DNA of 64,000 nt from Allolobophora icterica (Eukaryota; Annelida; Clitellata; Crassiclitellata; Lumbricidae): NCBI GenBank assembly GCA_963556255.1, contig OY744615.1, forward strand, positions 16,877,077 to 16,941,076, read 5' to 3'. Position 1 is the stretch's first letter. The number at the start of each line of letters is the position of its first letter. A program made the translations under genes and the position numbers. The notes beneath the pieces are model-generated. The model saw nothing but the letters and a program-made list of their open reading frames with translations, was not told the DNA's origin and ran no database searches. Below, piece after piece: positions 12,219-36,593 of the stretch.

Positions 12219-13198
12219 GCTCTCATGATGGTGACTGGACTGTCATAAAAACCTAGCAACACACGTAGTTGATATGTATAAGCAAAAGTAACTAGTACAG
12301 CTTGTTTGGCAAGTGTCCTGTTGATCAGGTGCATTTTATGAATAATCTAATCAACAGCGCGTGTCTCTCTTAACAGGCGATATAAATGTCACTTTAATAA
12401 GTACTGGGAAAAACTGCATATCTTTCAACAGTTCATTGGTAGTGAGTACAACTGAAGTGCTTTTTAAACTGTCTGCCTGCGCTTTCTTTGAAAGTTTTGA
12501 AATGTAGCTTGGTCAGAAAACAACCTAATAAAAACTGACGTATAATTCAGTCCGAGTAGTGGAGTTGTTGACAGGACTGCTGTGTGCGTGACACCTGCAT
12601 GGATCAAGATGATTTGACAGATTTGTAAAATCTTCAGGGCTGTATGTTGCCAAACTGAAGTAGAGCAGTTACGGCAGAAAGATGTCTTGTATATATTGCA
12701 GTTATGAGGACTTTTGTTGAAATATGGGTAAGATTTTCTGCTGACTGCTGGAAAGTTGAATTTGGCTTCGTCTAGTGGCTGATTGGTAATGTGATAGTCT
12801 CTGATTGCGATGTAATATCAGTGTTTTATTGAGCTATGAATTTGGTTTGGGCTCAAAGTCCTTCAATTTCACTATGGCTGTAATTAACCACGTTGATTTA
12901 CAGACTTTTGCTTTTTCATGTTATGCTGGATTATTATTATTATAATTATTCGTTTATTAATTCCACACGTTGTCACACCGCAACATGGATTGACAGTCCC
13001 AGATGTTAAACAGGTCTCCCAACAGGAGTGGCAGATTTCTTGCTGATCACAGTCTTAGACTGGTGCGTTAACTCTAGTAAGTAGCATGAAAAGCGAGTTG
13101 AATGATGGATGGTTTGATATATTGTGACCTGGCCGGTTGTGTCGTATTTAGGAAAGCGTCTTCTCCAGCTGGTGCTAAAGCAGACACGACACATAGCA

Positions 13199-24669
<11,471 letters not shown>

Positions 24670-26211
24670 ATGGTTTGCATCAGAGCCATTGTGCAAGCGA
24701 CACGCACGGATGAAATTAAAGCCCAGCCCAGCTACGATTCTTCCACAACCTTTCTGGACATTGTTTATTTAGCACGATAAAAGTCATATGCAGATCTGTC
24801 TAAAACGTTTCCTGTTGTTTAAAAAGTCGTTTGTTTTAAAAAGTTTTAAGGAAGATGATGGTTTGTGGTGCAGTATAACCATTTCGTGATTCAGGATTTA
24901 GTAATGTTGTTTGACATACAAGTTCATACTGAAGTGTGCATTTGCAATATTACAAGAGAAATTTTTGAATTGTTTAAAACATTTCTTTTGTATTTGTCTG
25001 CTTATCCGATTTCATATCATTTCATAGTTGTGGTCTTTCAAGTCACTGCATAACCCAGATGTTGCATAAATCCTTTGGACCATTCTCTACCGCCAGATCT
25101 TTATAGTATTTTTGAATCTACATGTAATTAACAGCTGCAGATATGATTAAAAATGTTAACAGTTGGTGTGCAATGATAGTTTTTATTGTTACACTGTGTT
25201 ATTAATATTAGATCTTTGTTACGGCTTCATCTGTGCTACAGAAAACGGATCTGCAAATTGATTAGACGTATCAATAATATTGATATTTAGTTTACGGATA
25301 GTTATTTTTTTATGATTGATAAATGTTGTTGCTATTATTGTTATTGTTATTAATAGAACAGCATTGAGTTTACGTATACATGTAAGTTTAGTTTGTTGGA
25401 ATGTTCATCCCATTCGGTTGGATTTAAAGTATTGTTTCGGTATGAGCATTCTAACTGCAGTAGCACTGATAACCATGGAAATTGTTCAGTGGTGAATCAA
25501 AAGCATTAATGTTCCTCAGGAAGACCTAGGTATAAAACTGTTAGAATATGCCATGAATGTTTCTTAGGTTCAAGTGGTTATATAATGGGTTGATTGCTTG
25601 TATCTAGCATGTTCAAGAGCACCCTTAAGGTCGTCCTCCATAAAAGACGTCTGCAAATATGACTTACTTTGGACCCTTGCTTTACCCTTGTAAAAGATTT
25701 GGTAATTGAAGTTATACAGAATTAAAACAGCAACAGTTCATCAAACAAGAGAATATCTGACTAGCTATTGAAGTTCGGTAGCCTGTGACGCATTAGGAAT
25801 GGTACAACTGGCAGAGCTAGGTTGGTACCAGTGATCTAGGTGTGCTTCTGCTACTGAAGATCCAGTGCAGTAGAGACTGTACTGTCTGACTGTAGTGCTA
25901 TTTCTCAATGCCTAATAAACAATGTGCCTTAGATCTTGTTACTGCCCTTTTAAAAGAATTTTTGAATGTCTGGCCAAGGCGTCATATCCGCCTTCAACCT
26001 CTCTGTTGCTGAAGGATGTTTTTCCTGCGAGTTTCGCTTGTGCCATGGTTTATCCTATTATTAAAAAGCCATAACTTTCTCTTCTGATGACCTGTCAAAT
26101 GAACCCCCTAATCTCTACGCTCATTTTCGTTTCCAAAATCTTGGTAGTAGTAGCTAATCAAACGACTGACTTGTGTCACCTTTTGTCTTTCAGCCTGTAC
26201 GTTTCATCTAC

Positions 26212-26905
26212 ATACTGTACTGTACATATGGGCGCCTTGCATGGCTGCCATACAGTTAAATTCGACTCGACAACAGTTGAGGAAGCAGTTGTACCTCTGA
26301 AACTGCTTCTATTCATTTGGGTGGCATACTTGTTAACATTTTCTAACCATGTTCAAACCAAATGCAGATCAGCTCAATTCACGTCCATGATAGCATTGAA
26401 TTGGATCTGTTTTGCTCATACATGTACTATCTTAATCCCACTAGCCAAAGCTTTAGTTTCCAGCAGAACTGACTGCTGTAACTAGCTTCTTTAGGTATTG
26501 TCTTGTATCTATATATTTATAAAGCACCTCTCACAATGCTCACCAATCAGAGGCGCAATCAGAGGCACTAAACCACAATTGAATTGTATCTATTTTGCTC
26601 ATACTATCTTAGTCCTGCTAGCTAAGGCATTGGTTTCCTGCAGACTTGACTGCTGCAACTTTCTTTTGGATATCACTAATTCACAATTGGTTGAAAACTC
26701 TTGCCAGAGCCACAACAGACACCCTAAACATCAGCATATTATGCCCATATTGCATTCGTTATAATAATAATAATCTTCGTTTATTAATTCAAACTGACAA
26801 GTACGCAGTGAGATTTACATGATATAGTAGTACCAGACGATAAAAAGTTTAACAGGAGTCGAATTTAACCGTATGGCAGCCATGCAAGGCGCCCATCTGT
26901 ACTGC
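26212..26905. repeat. LINE/SINE debris with an inverted family C pair
   Basis: The + copy of GGCGCCTTGCATGGCTGCC (about 26225) and its inverse (about 26895) bracket two near-identical + strand LINE RT fragments (26390-26482 and 26574-26650, both with the LVS-R-DCCN motif). These are separated by a minus-strand LINE 3' end (TTTATAAAGCACCTCTC, 26515-26570). The second RT fragment runs to 26761. Confidence 0.6.
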
Positions 26906-27682
26906 TCATTTTACTTGCCAAAATATTTCACAGTCAACCTATCTATTCCATTCTCACTCGCATACCAATAGATATCACCCTTGATCTATGGACACTGTGA
27001 TCCACACCCACCTTTCGGCTCTCTCGGTGACAGGCTCAAACCTTTGCGATCCACTGCCTAGTTTAATATGTTCTGCCATTTCTTTGATGTCATCCAGGCG
27101 TAAACTTGAGCTTCATCAGTTTCAACTTATTGCTCAATTTTGCCTGGCTTCTGGTTTTCTGAACTATCGGACTTCAACCGGACTTCTCCAGTGGACTACG
27201 ACTTGATTGCAATTTCACTCAAAGTGACCATTGACTTGTGTTTTGGGCATTGTGATAACAGTTCTGTAGAAGTCGTTAGAGTAGGTTAGATTGACGGTCT
27301 TGCTCAATCTCTTGTCCTTTATACATTCTTTTGCTTTTCTACCATTCATTTTCTGCTTTGCGCTCCTTCTTCAGCCTCTGTGAAAAGTGGTCAGAATTCT
27401 AGTACACGCCTGCATAGATATATATATTTGTTTTAAATTTTGTTTTACATTTTATGTCGACCTGAAATTTATTAACGGATCGTTGTGTTTCAAAAGTTAG
27501 TTGTCGTGTAAAGCTGTGTGATTCAAAATCATTCTAGAAATTGCCCATTCTTGTCACTCGTATACTTATAGTAGGTAGGTCACATTGCATTGTTAGGTTA
27601 TATTTTGGCCAAAATGGTTCTCGTTCTAAAGTTGCACCATTGGCAGCAGTTTCAAGATGTGGCTATATACCTTGGTCAAAAC

Positions 27683-27749
27683 TTAACCCTTTAATGATAA
27701 GAGTGATAAGCGACTGGGAAACCAATGCAGCTCATCGTTAAAGTGTAAC
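27683..27749 (+). mobile_element. Short palindromic element, copy 3
   Basis: Core GCGACTGGGAAACCAATGCA and arm CTCATCGTTAAAGTGT; the left arm is degraded (CCCTTTAATGATAAG). Confidence 0.7.
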
Positions 27750-28821
27750 TTAAAGTGTAATCACTTGCTGTTCAGTTATTGTACCAGACTGTGTTGGTGA
27801 TGGGTTTTATGTTGAATGCATAATGAAGACTTTTCTTATTTGCCTTCTTTTAGAAATACTTGTTTCAGTTGTTCACCCTTGCCTTACTTTTACAGACGTC
27901 TCAAGGTTCAATTTCAGTCGGTATAATTCTAAAAAGTCTGTAATTCATTGTGGAATGGCTTGTCTGCCAAGAAAGCACAATTGCAGTACAAATGTATCAT
28001 ATGGCATTTATGTTAGGCGAAGTTCTTGATTAATTTTGTTTCATTTTGATTTGGAGCATGTTTGTGGGCATGTACAATGTACAATTTCTGTTGGGACACA
28101 AAGCACACCACAGTAGAAGTCGTAGGGACATGCTGTCAAACAAAGCTTCTGTATGTCACAATTTAAGCAGGTTATTTGACAGTACCACTTTAAAAAAATT
28201 TCTTGTTTTAATAGGGTTTTTAAAAATTGCACATGTTTTCATCAGAATAACTTTTGGTAGAGTTATATTTCAGACCTAGGAATGAATGAACATGTCTGTT
28301 GTGTTGTTAAAACCATGACATTGGTTTGTGAAGACGCCTGGGTGTCCATTGCCTGAATTTGGTTTGGTCTTCACCACTAGTGGCTTCTTTTCTGTCCATT
28401 TGACATACCTTGATAGTAGTAGCTGGGATTATTAACTGTGATATCTGTACCTGTATTATTAAAGCCAGTAGGTAGAGATTGTTATTAGTGTATTGGTGAT
28501 TTGCTATTAAGAAATGTGCTAACAACAATGATTTTGTCATTTCGTTTGTTTTGAAAAAATCTGACACATATTATTATGTATTGCATCAAAATTCCAATCA
28601 CAAACATAATTGGAAAATATCCCACCTAAACCTTCCATCAAATAACATCCATTTTTAAACAAGGACATTAGTTCCGACTAAACTGGAGATTCCTTGCCAA
28701 GATCTTGTGAGACATCAGGTTTATTCGAGAACCACGAGGCTAAAGAAATTTGAGCAAGTGGTTTAAGCGTAGTCCAGTTTCCATAATAGGCAGGCAGTCC
28801 GCTGATAATTTATTTAGTAGT

Positions 28822-31800
28822 TTAATCGTGGCTTTGGGCTTTCACGTAAGCCTGATATGCTTTTTCGTCCATCAATTTTGTTAGGTCGTCTAAATTTTTC
28901 AGCTCAATCTTGAACAGCCAACCTGAAGTTAAAAGAAAGTTTTTCTTATGAAACCTAGAGCTAAAATTATGATTTAAAAAACAAATGTGGCCATCAAGTT
29001 TCAGACGAGCATAAAGTTATGTAGTAAATGTCACAAACGAACAAACATTTGCCATTTTCAAGGCACAAGATCAAGCAATGCGCACGAGATCAAGCAATGC
29101 ACACTACTCTTGTGTGGTACTATCAGTGCAGAAATAGTCGAGTTAATACTCTGATGGTGTGTATGGAGGTGACAAAAGTTCAACCTCACAAGACTGAATT
29201 CAAGTAGTGTTCCAGCATCAAAGAAGGGATTTACTCAGTATTGGCCAAAATTGCTAAAAAGTTTCTTTGTGACATTTTTTTAACATCTGAAACTTGCCAC
29301 TTCTTACTATCCACCAAGCTGACCTACATAAATAAGCCAAATATCAGTTTGAAACATAAACAACCCAGTGAATAATGCTTGTCAACTGATGTCTTGGGTG
29401 TCTCTCTCCATTGTACTCATGGTTTACTGTTGTGGCGTCTGCTATTCAACCCAAAGAATATACAACTCAGTGATAACATCTTTGCACACAGATACAACAC
29501 CTACCTTACCTAGTAACCACTTTACCATATCCACTAACCATTCTAACAGTGCAATGCCTTAGCAACTGGTCGATCATGCTTACCATCTTCATAGCAGGAC
29601 TTGTTAATAGTGCCAGGGTTTTCCTCTACGGCTGAATTTTTCTCGGTTACTGTTCCCGACACTGGAGTGTAGAGTTCTGATGCTGCCTTCACACTTTCAA
29701 GGGCTCCACATTCCTCTGTAACAGATATTTGAAAAATTTCAGCTCCAAGAATAAATTACATCTAATGCACACCAACAAAACATCAAGTACTTGGTAATCA
29801 AGTACTGGATACTTCTAATTCAAGTTATGTAATAATGCACAAATAGATATGGAAACAAGAGTAGTCTCTGTCCAACAAGAGGCAGCCACAAGTATGAAGT
29901 GTTAACAACTTTATTTTTCTTAGCCTCAGTATATGAGGGTGGGTCGTCAGCCTTCTCCCATGCTGTCGGACCTTTTCACCGAAAGTGTACGGTCAGTGTA
30001 CTCATAGCAGATTTGGCTGGGGTGAAGATGGAGTAGAAATCTCAATACTTTGCACACATGGAAATGGATAAGCCAACTAAATAAGTAATCCTTAGCAGTG
30101 TGATCCTAAAGTAGAAAGCAAATCACCCATTGATTAGGTAGACTAAAGTAGACTTGCAAAAGTATTTACCAAAAGCTATGTACTTCTTTGCACTATATAC
30201 CACAATTCCAAGGGTGGAAACATTTCTTAGTTTTTAATTAAAATGATTTATATTGAATTTTTACCCTAAAATTTTGCATTCGTCCCTAAAGAATGAACTA
30301 ACTACGGTAGTAAGTTAAGAGCACAGAGAAAGGCAATGAAGTCTCGTGACCAGATTTGTGTTGTCTGGAAAGGTGCCATGAAAGGCAACAGCATGATTTC
30401 TAATTATTAACAACTGTTACTTTTAGATTTTATAAGGCAGTCAAATCCATCGGTGAAGCATGTTCATAAACAACATTATCTTTACTAACCATACTGGCTG
30501 AACTCTGAACCAGCCTCAGGCAACTGTGCATAAACAATGTCACCAAGCGCCTCCTGAAACAAGGAAATTTACAGATCAGTTTTGATCAGCACTCTGCTGT
30601 AAGTAGCAAGTATTTAGCATGTACTTTCAACTATTTAAGAACACTGATTCTATACAATCAAACCCTTCCAAACAGTTACGATTATTTCCATTTTACTTCA
30701 CAACTGTCAAGTGTAAATATCTTCAATTCACAAACATGAGTTCAAGTCTCTAAAAGTAGGTAATGAATAAACTGTTAGATAATTTGGTTTAAAAACGGAA
30801 GTTCAGGGAACAATATGGCAGGGTAAAAGGTATGGCAAGTTCCCATTTCCTAAGCCCTTGCATGGTTCGAAGATTTTTTGGCTGAAGCCAATGACAACAA
30901 TCAAACATCCTAACAAGCTTTTGTCGAATAACAAGTGATGGGTAATAGTTAACTAAAAAGTTGCTAACTTTTAGTTTAACTAAAATTTTTTAGTTAAGGA
31001 AGAAGTTTAACTAAAAAAAATAGTTTAGTTAAAACCATAGTTTAACTAAAATTTTTTAGCTGCTAACTAAAAAGTTTAACTAAAAAAATCAGCAATATGC
31101 AACTATTTTTCCACAGTGAACATTGAACACTGTCAGCAAAAAAAACATTTTAACACTGCATGGTTTTAGCATTAACAGCCTGTGTTTTCAAATTCATACA
31201 CTACTTACAGTACACATGTAACTGTATGCCAGAACAGTACACATTGCATAGTTTGAAGGTGAAATTGTCATTGACGCTCTGCATTATTCCAGTTCACTTA
31301 ACCGCTGTTCTTCTGAAAATGTTTGTCGTAAAAAGTTGGAAAAAAGTTGGAAAAAGTTGAACTACTTTTTTTAGTTTAGTTAACTAATTTCCAAAATCAG
31401 TTGCCAACTTTAGTTAAACTATTTTTTTTAGTTGGAAAATAGTTTTAGTTTAGCTAAAAAAAAAATAGTTTAGTGCCCATCACTGCAAATAACCCAGCAA
31501 CCTTTTATGAAACAACCGTCCATCCCTTTCTGACCCAGTCCTTTCTCAAAGAACCAAACAACACTCTGATAACAACACTCATAAACAACCCTTTCATAAA
31601 CAATCCTTTCAGAACAACCCCTTCATAAACAACCCGATAACCGTTTCTCACTGGGTAGGAACAAGAAGACTGAAGCTTTAGGACTCGGTCATGACAACAA
31701 AGCAGACAGAGCCAAATGAATGACAGCAAGTACCATATGAAATGCTGTAACCATATTTCATTTGAAAACAGGAACAACTCCATGACCACAACATCCCCTA

Positions 31801-34800
31801 AGAATGATTGCTAGACTCAAACCAGCAGATAAACGTAATGTAAGAGAAGGAAGAAAGTTATGTGGATGACGTTCAACACCTAATGTGACTTCTGGCTTAG
31901 AAAAAAATAACTAAAAACATTTAGCCACAAAAAGACCAAGTGAGAAACAACAATCAAAGAGACCAGCTTACTTCATATATGTAAAATAAAAAGCCAAAGC
32001 AAGAGAAATGAAGGGAGGACTGAAAGAGTGTTGGATAAACAAAGTACAAATTTCACTTGGCCTAAAACTATGACCAATACAATACAAATGCATTTGATAT
32101 TGCACTCCCTCCCAAGTTCAGAAGTGCACACATAACCATACAACAGAACATTGACCGTGCTCAGGAACTGCAAGTGAAGGACTTGCTCAAGGTCCCTACA
32201 CTGGCTTTGGAAAGGCTTAAACTCGTACTCTCCACGTTACAGGTTATAAACCACACAACACAAATAGTCACCACGACACACTCGATCCAGGACCAGAAAG
32301 AAACAGGTCTATAAACACTGCAGCAAGGGTTAACCACCTGCCAGTTCTGCCAATTTTACAATACCATAATAAAAATTACTGCTGTTAATGTATTCAAATA
32401 AAAGAGACAATAAAATTTCGCTTGAGCAGATGCAAAACACTCAACTGAGCATTGCTACAAACTACATGAATACAGAAGCCAGTTTATAACCAAAGATTTG
32501 CAACTACTACCACAGCAAAGGAAAGGCAAGTACATTAATGGTATTGCAGCTCAACTCATGTCTTGAGCAATTCAATACACCATAAAAATCACAACCATAA
32601 GAAACAAATGTAAACCACTGATGAATTAATTCTATTCTAGTAGGAAAGTAATGTAAAACCAATGCACATATATATATACAGCACCACCCCTCCTCAGTAG
32701 AGCTTCCGACTAAACACCGGCTACCATGTACAGGATTGTTCTCGGCCTTAATAACTGAATGAACAGGAAGTTTTATATCTTGAGTTTCTCATTCCAAATT
32801 TATGGTCCAGCTCAGATAAGTTACACAGAAAATTTCAAAAATTGATTAACATGTAAATCACCATAATGGTGATTGCTTGTCTTGCTCCTGTCATCTCGCA
32901 GGATAAGTGGAGTATCTGTCTGACTGGAATTGTAATTGTAGTCTGGCACTTATAAAGTGCCACTTCAAGAAAAAAGTCATCAGTGGTGCTCCGGACCTGA
33001 ACCAGTGAAATTACTGTTGAATAATAGAGACTTCAGGCGATAGCGAAACTGTGGAAGGGACAAACTGAAGAGCTCGAGCCGCAGACCTCAAGAAAGGCGA
33101 TTCCAGCTGGTGGACCCGACATATGCTAAGCTTCTGGACTGAGCTGTAGCAGTATGCATACAAGGGACAGTAAAGAGTCCATGGGGCCGACTGAAGGGTG
33201 CCAAGATCCGGGACATTATTTGCAACCTCTAAATAAAGAGACATAAAAGCAATTCATGTACAAAATCTTTAACATTGGTTGAAGTGGATCTGGACAGATA
33301 GCATTAATTCAACAGTGATCACATCTGAAGTTAGTGAAGTTCATCATCCAAGTCCATCATTGATCATCTTGCCTGTAAACTACCAAGAACCACCTACCAA
33401 GAACGATGTTCCTAGACTGGATAATGAAGAAAGACAGCTATAGAAAGATGAAGAAGAGGATCAACACCAAGAAGAATGGCACTGTTGGACATACGAACCT
33501 GACTAAGGGCAGAGAACCGAAGAAGAAGACCGAAGAAGCCTGTAAACATCTTTAAATTTTAATCTATGCAGTTACTGGAGATGAAGGTTCAGTGAGTTTA
33601 CAAATGAAGTATAAACTTGTTTGCACATCACGGTTATAGCAAGTGTTCCAACTTCCAAGATACTTTCTGGCCACAGTTGATAAAGAAGGATAAATTAAAG
33701 TCCAAAATGTTCATATCATGATTACATTATATATATATTGCAATTAAGAAATTGATGGTGGGAATAATCAAGCCATAAATTTATGAAATGTGTTGTATTC
33801 TGAAAAATGAAGAACTGTGTGAATTTGCAAAGCTTCAGCCTTAATAATGCATTCGGCAAAAGTGCATTATCGACTCCACGTTGACCATCTGTACTGTCTA
33901 ATAAGAATTAAGACCTTTTTAATTCTCATCGTAGATCACACGTACACTTGTTGGCAATTGCAAAACACAAATAGACATTTCACTTGTCCTAAGTGTTTTT
34001 CTTCTTCTACAATTCAATTTTATGGCTTTATAGTTTAGGCTTAATATATAGGCACACAATCTGGTATGGACCAGAGTGCACGTCCTAAAGGTTACTGCCA
34101 AGCTGTAAATCAGTGCACACACATTGAAAACTATCTATAGGGAATATTGGTCTGAAGTGGTGCTTCAGCCTTGTAGTTTAGTGCAGGTCATGACTATCAA
34201 ACCAAAGAGCATCTGATGGAACCTGAGAGTAGTAAACGGTAGAAGACTGCCTATTCTCGTGCCCATACATGCTCCTAGGCCATTTTTGAATGACAAATCA
34301 CTGTATTGTGAGCTATTAAGAAAGCCACTGAGGAAGGCTTTTCTGTCATTATTTCTCCATTCTCTGACCTCCCTGTGCAAGAAATGGGGAAAAAAATTTA
34401 ATCATGCAGTGCAGAAGAAACTGTTACCTGAGCATAGGAACTGATGCCCACAACTCCAATCTTGTCCTTGACACTGACCCATTCGTGTTTGTCTGAGTAT
34501 CGTCTGTCTAAAAATTAATTACCAGTAAAAAGCATAACTTAATTACACACTTATTTACTCAGCACATTCCTCTGTCAAAGAACTTTCAGCCCACTGCAAG
34601 CAATTTGAGGAAGCTAGATAGACTATGAAAGCCAGCAACATAGAAAAAACACAATCCAAGACTGTACCTCATCAAAGGCAGCAGACAACAGCTGCACATC
34701 CATCTTCTTTGATGCTCTTTAATTGTTCTCATCATAGATCTTTCCTCTCCCACCATTTGCAGTACCATTAGGCTAAATTTCTACTAAGAGTTTGAAATCC

Positions 34801-36130
34801 TTTAATTGTTCTCATCATAGATCTTTCCTCTCCCACCATTTGCAGTACCATTAGGCTAAATTTCTACTAAGAGTTTGAAATCCTGAAACTAGTTAATTTA
34901 GTTTTCACTTGAAAAAAATAGATTTTGGGGATCTGGTGGAAATTCAATTTCCAGGGTTTTTGTTTTGACTATTCGCCATGCACCCATCATGACTTGCAAT
35001 CATTGGCTCAACACAGTTCGTTCAAGGCATATTGATTAATGGGAGGCCCATATCTGATGGTACCCATGGTTGGTTAAATATCATAACTTTTGAAGCTACA
35101 AGTGGTTTTGAAAATGTTAGGGTCAACCTAATAGATTTACTGGAGGGTGCACAGCCTGTAGCCCAGTATCTGGTCTTCAAAAAAATCGATTTAAAAGAAT
35201 AAAAGATAGAATAAAGGTTTAAAATATAAGTGTGAAGGGATTACAGCATGCAACGTTTCATTCATTTTGCAACTGCATATGACAAGTTGTTTGCAGCTGA
35301 CATCTTATCTTATCTATTTATAAAGCGCCATTCATAGTATAGACTATTCAAAGGCGCTACCAGCGTGACAGCCCCAACGGAAAAGAAAGGTCTTCAGGCA
35401 ACGGAGAGAAGAGGGCAAGATCCCAAATAATATCTTGCTACGGAGTGAGGGGGCAGGTCATTCCATAAGGAAGAGCCAAGGATGGCAAAAGCATGATGCT
35501 GAGTCATCAAAGGCCTAGCACGAGGGACAAGTAGATCCTTGACCTTTTCAGTCGCAGACCGAAGAGGCATACATGTTTTGGAGATAAAGCCAAAATCTGG
35601 AGATGTAAATGAAGCTCGTTGATTCATAGTTGAGGGTGGCCAACATTTTCGTAGGTAGAATGCCTTGCTGCCCCTTTGAGTCCTTTGACGCTTATGCTGA
35701 CGAGATGCTACTGTTCGACACATAATAATTTTAAAGCAATTCCACGTGCTTGAATTACCTATGTGCAACGTCAGTAGAATAGGCCTACATAACCATGAAA
35801 CCATTAATAAATATTCTGCCTACAGTGACAGAAACTCTTCCCTGGTTTGAATCATTGGATGAACGACCTTGACCAACATTTTCAACCCCTCTATTGACAT
35901 TCACAAACACCTTGACCTTTTCAGTGGCGGTTTAAGCATCGAATTTCCTAAATGTACAAAGGACTAGACTTATAAACCAATGGTAAAAGAATCTAATACT
36001 TACCAGAGAGAGCTACCGCAGTTCTTGACATTAGGCGTGACTGTTCGAACGGTTGAGCTCTGCATCTCAGAATCTGCAAGGACGAACTGATAGCAAACCG
36101 ACCAACTCGTGCCATCATCTGTGTCGCCAT
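28822..36130 (-). CDS. GCSH: Glycine cleavage system H protein, mitochondrial, 5 exons, 167 aa
   Basis: Lipoyl carrier of the mitochondrial glycine cleavage complex; it shuttles the aminomethyl group between the P, T and L proteins. Exons in transcript order on the minus strand: 36130-36004, 34507-34428, 30553-30490, 29715-29584, 28922-28822. All borders are GT/AG, phases are consistent, total 504 nt with TAA. The first 45 residues are rich in Arg/Ser with almost no acid, as in a matrix-targeting peptide. Mature part: [10 protein letters not shown], then [16 protein letters not shown], then the lipoylation motif [12 protein letters not shown] with Lys100, [10 protein letters not shown], and a C-terminal helix ending in KAQSHD. 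Length fits the family (about 170 aa). ATG at 36130 (MATQMM) is the first ATG in an open frame. Candidate AATAAA signals on the minus strand lie at 28814-28809 (very close to the stop) and 28725-28720. A P-like transposon begins 134 bp upstream of the start codon. Confidence 0.95.
29918..30055 (-). mobile_element. SINE family A body fragment, GCSH intron 3
   Basis: The reverse strand has the family body (TATGAGTACACTGACCGTAC) but lacks the tRNA-like head. Confidence 0.6.
30933..31485. mobile_element. hAT-like miniature element made of AGTTTAACTAAAA motifs (553 bp) in GCSH intron 2
   Basis: Ends (A/C)AGTGATGGG; flanking octamers CGAATAAC/CAAATAAC (7 of 8). The interior near both ends consists of many inverted and direct copies of TTTAGTTTAACTAAAA, so the strand could fold extensively. 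Confidence 0.7.
34718..34883. repeat. 83-bp tandem duplication in GCSH intron 1
   Basis: Two essentially identical copies starting TTTAATTGTTCTCATCATAG, at 34718-34800 and 34801-34883. Confidence 0.93.
35300..35640 (-). mobile_element. LINE 3' remnant with RT C-terminus, GCSH intron 1
   Basis: The minus-strand frame reads [20 protein letters not shown] then [12 protein letters not shown]. It runs into GGCGCTTTATAAATAGATAA, the same 3' motif found at 17691, 26515, 44590 and 50785. Confidence 0.75.
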
Positions 36131-36263
36131 TCTCAACTTCGTCCGAATCGCAAATAGAAAATCCAACTTCAGAAGCACGCTGATTCTAGTTGACCTATTT
36201 TAGTAGGCCAGTTTATTGGATATTTTAGGTCGGGTCAAATAAGAAATTCTGTATGGTAGCGTA

Positions 36264-36271
36264 GACGAACC
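36264..36271. repeat. Left target-site duplication of the P-like element
   Basis: GACGAACC directly left of the terminal repeat, identical to 41809-41816. Confidence 0.85.
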
Positions 36272-36336
36272 CATTGATATGTATTAATAGTTACTGGATA
36301 GCTAATGGGCTCTAAAAGTTCGGTTATCGCTCAGTC

Positions 36337-36372
36337 CATTGATATGTATTAAGAGTTACTATTAATACATAT
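36337..36372. repeat. Subterminal third copy of the terminal repeat, forming a hairpin
   Basis: 36337-36360 repeats the element's left end (CATTGATATGTATTAA...). Together with following bases it makes a perfect 11-bp stem (36342-36352 with 36362-36372) around a 9-base loop. Subterminal repeats in P elements are transposase or host-factor sites; that role is inferred here. Confidence 0.7.
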
Positions 36373-36593
36373 CCTCCCTGACCATAGACATCAACGATCT
36401 CTATTAATAGCTACACATCAGCGATCGACATGGTGGTGCAGACAAGACGACAGGAGGCTTGTTGAAGTCCGTTCTTTAACTTGTAGTCTAACTATTCAAA
36501 GGACTTAATTACGAAATCCATTCTAACTAAAATTTCGATATATCGTAAAATGTAAAGCATTATATAATTTCGCTGCTTATTATACGTATCAAA

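Larger units (their letters stand above)
24670..28808. other. Region between the convergent ALT and GCSH genes
   Basis: ALT 3' UTR sequence follows directly, with a possible ATTAAA signal at about 24714. 25980-27370 is old LINE/SINE debris. I see no further gene. Confidence 0.55.

Noticed and set aside
32927..33545. Possible small gene (purine-rich frames, KKK-like stretches)
   Set aside because: No splice sites or conserved pattern; GTGCCACTTCAA near 32975 recurs near 57800, pointing to repeat origin.
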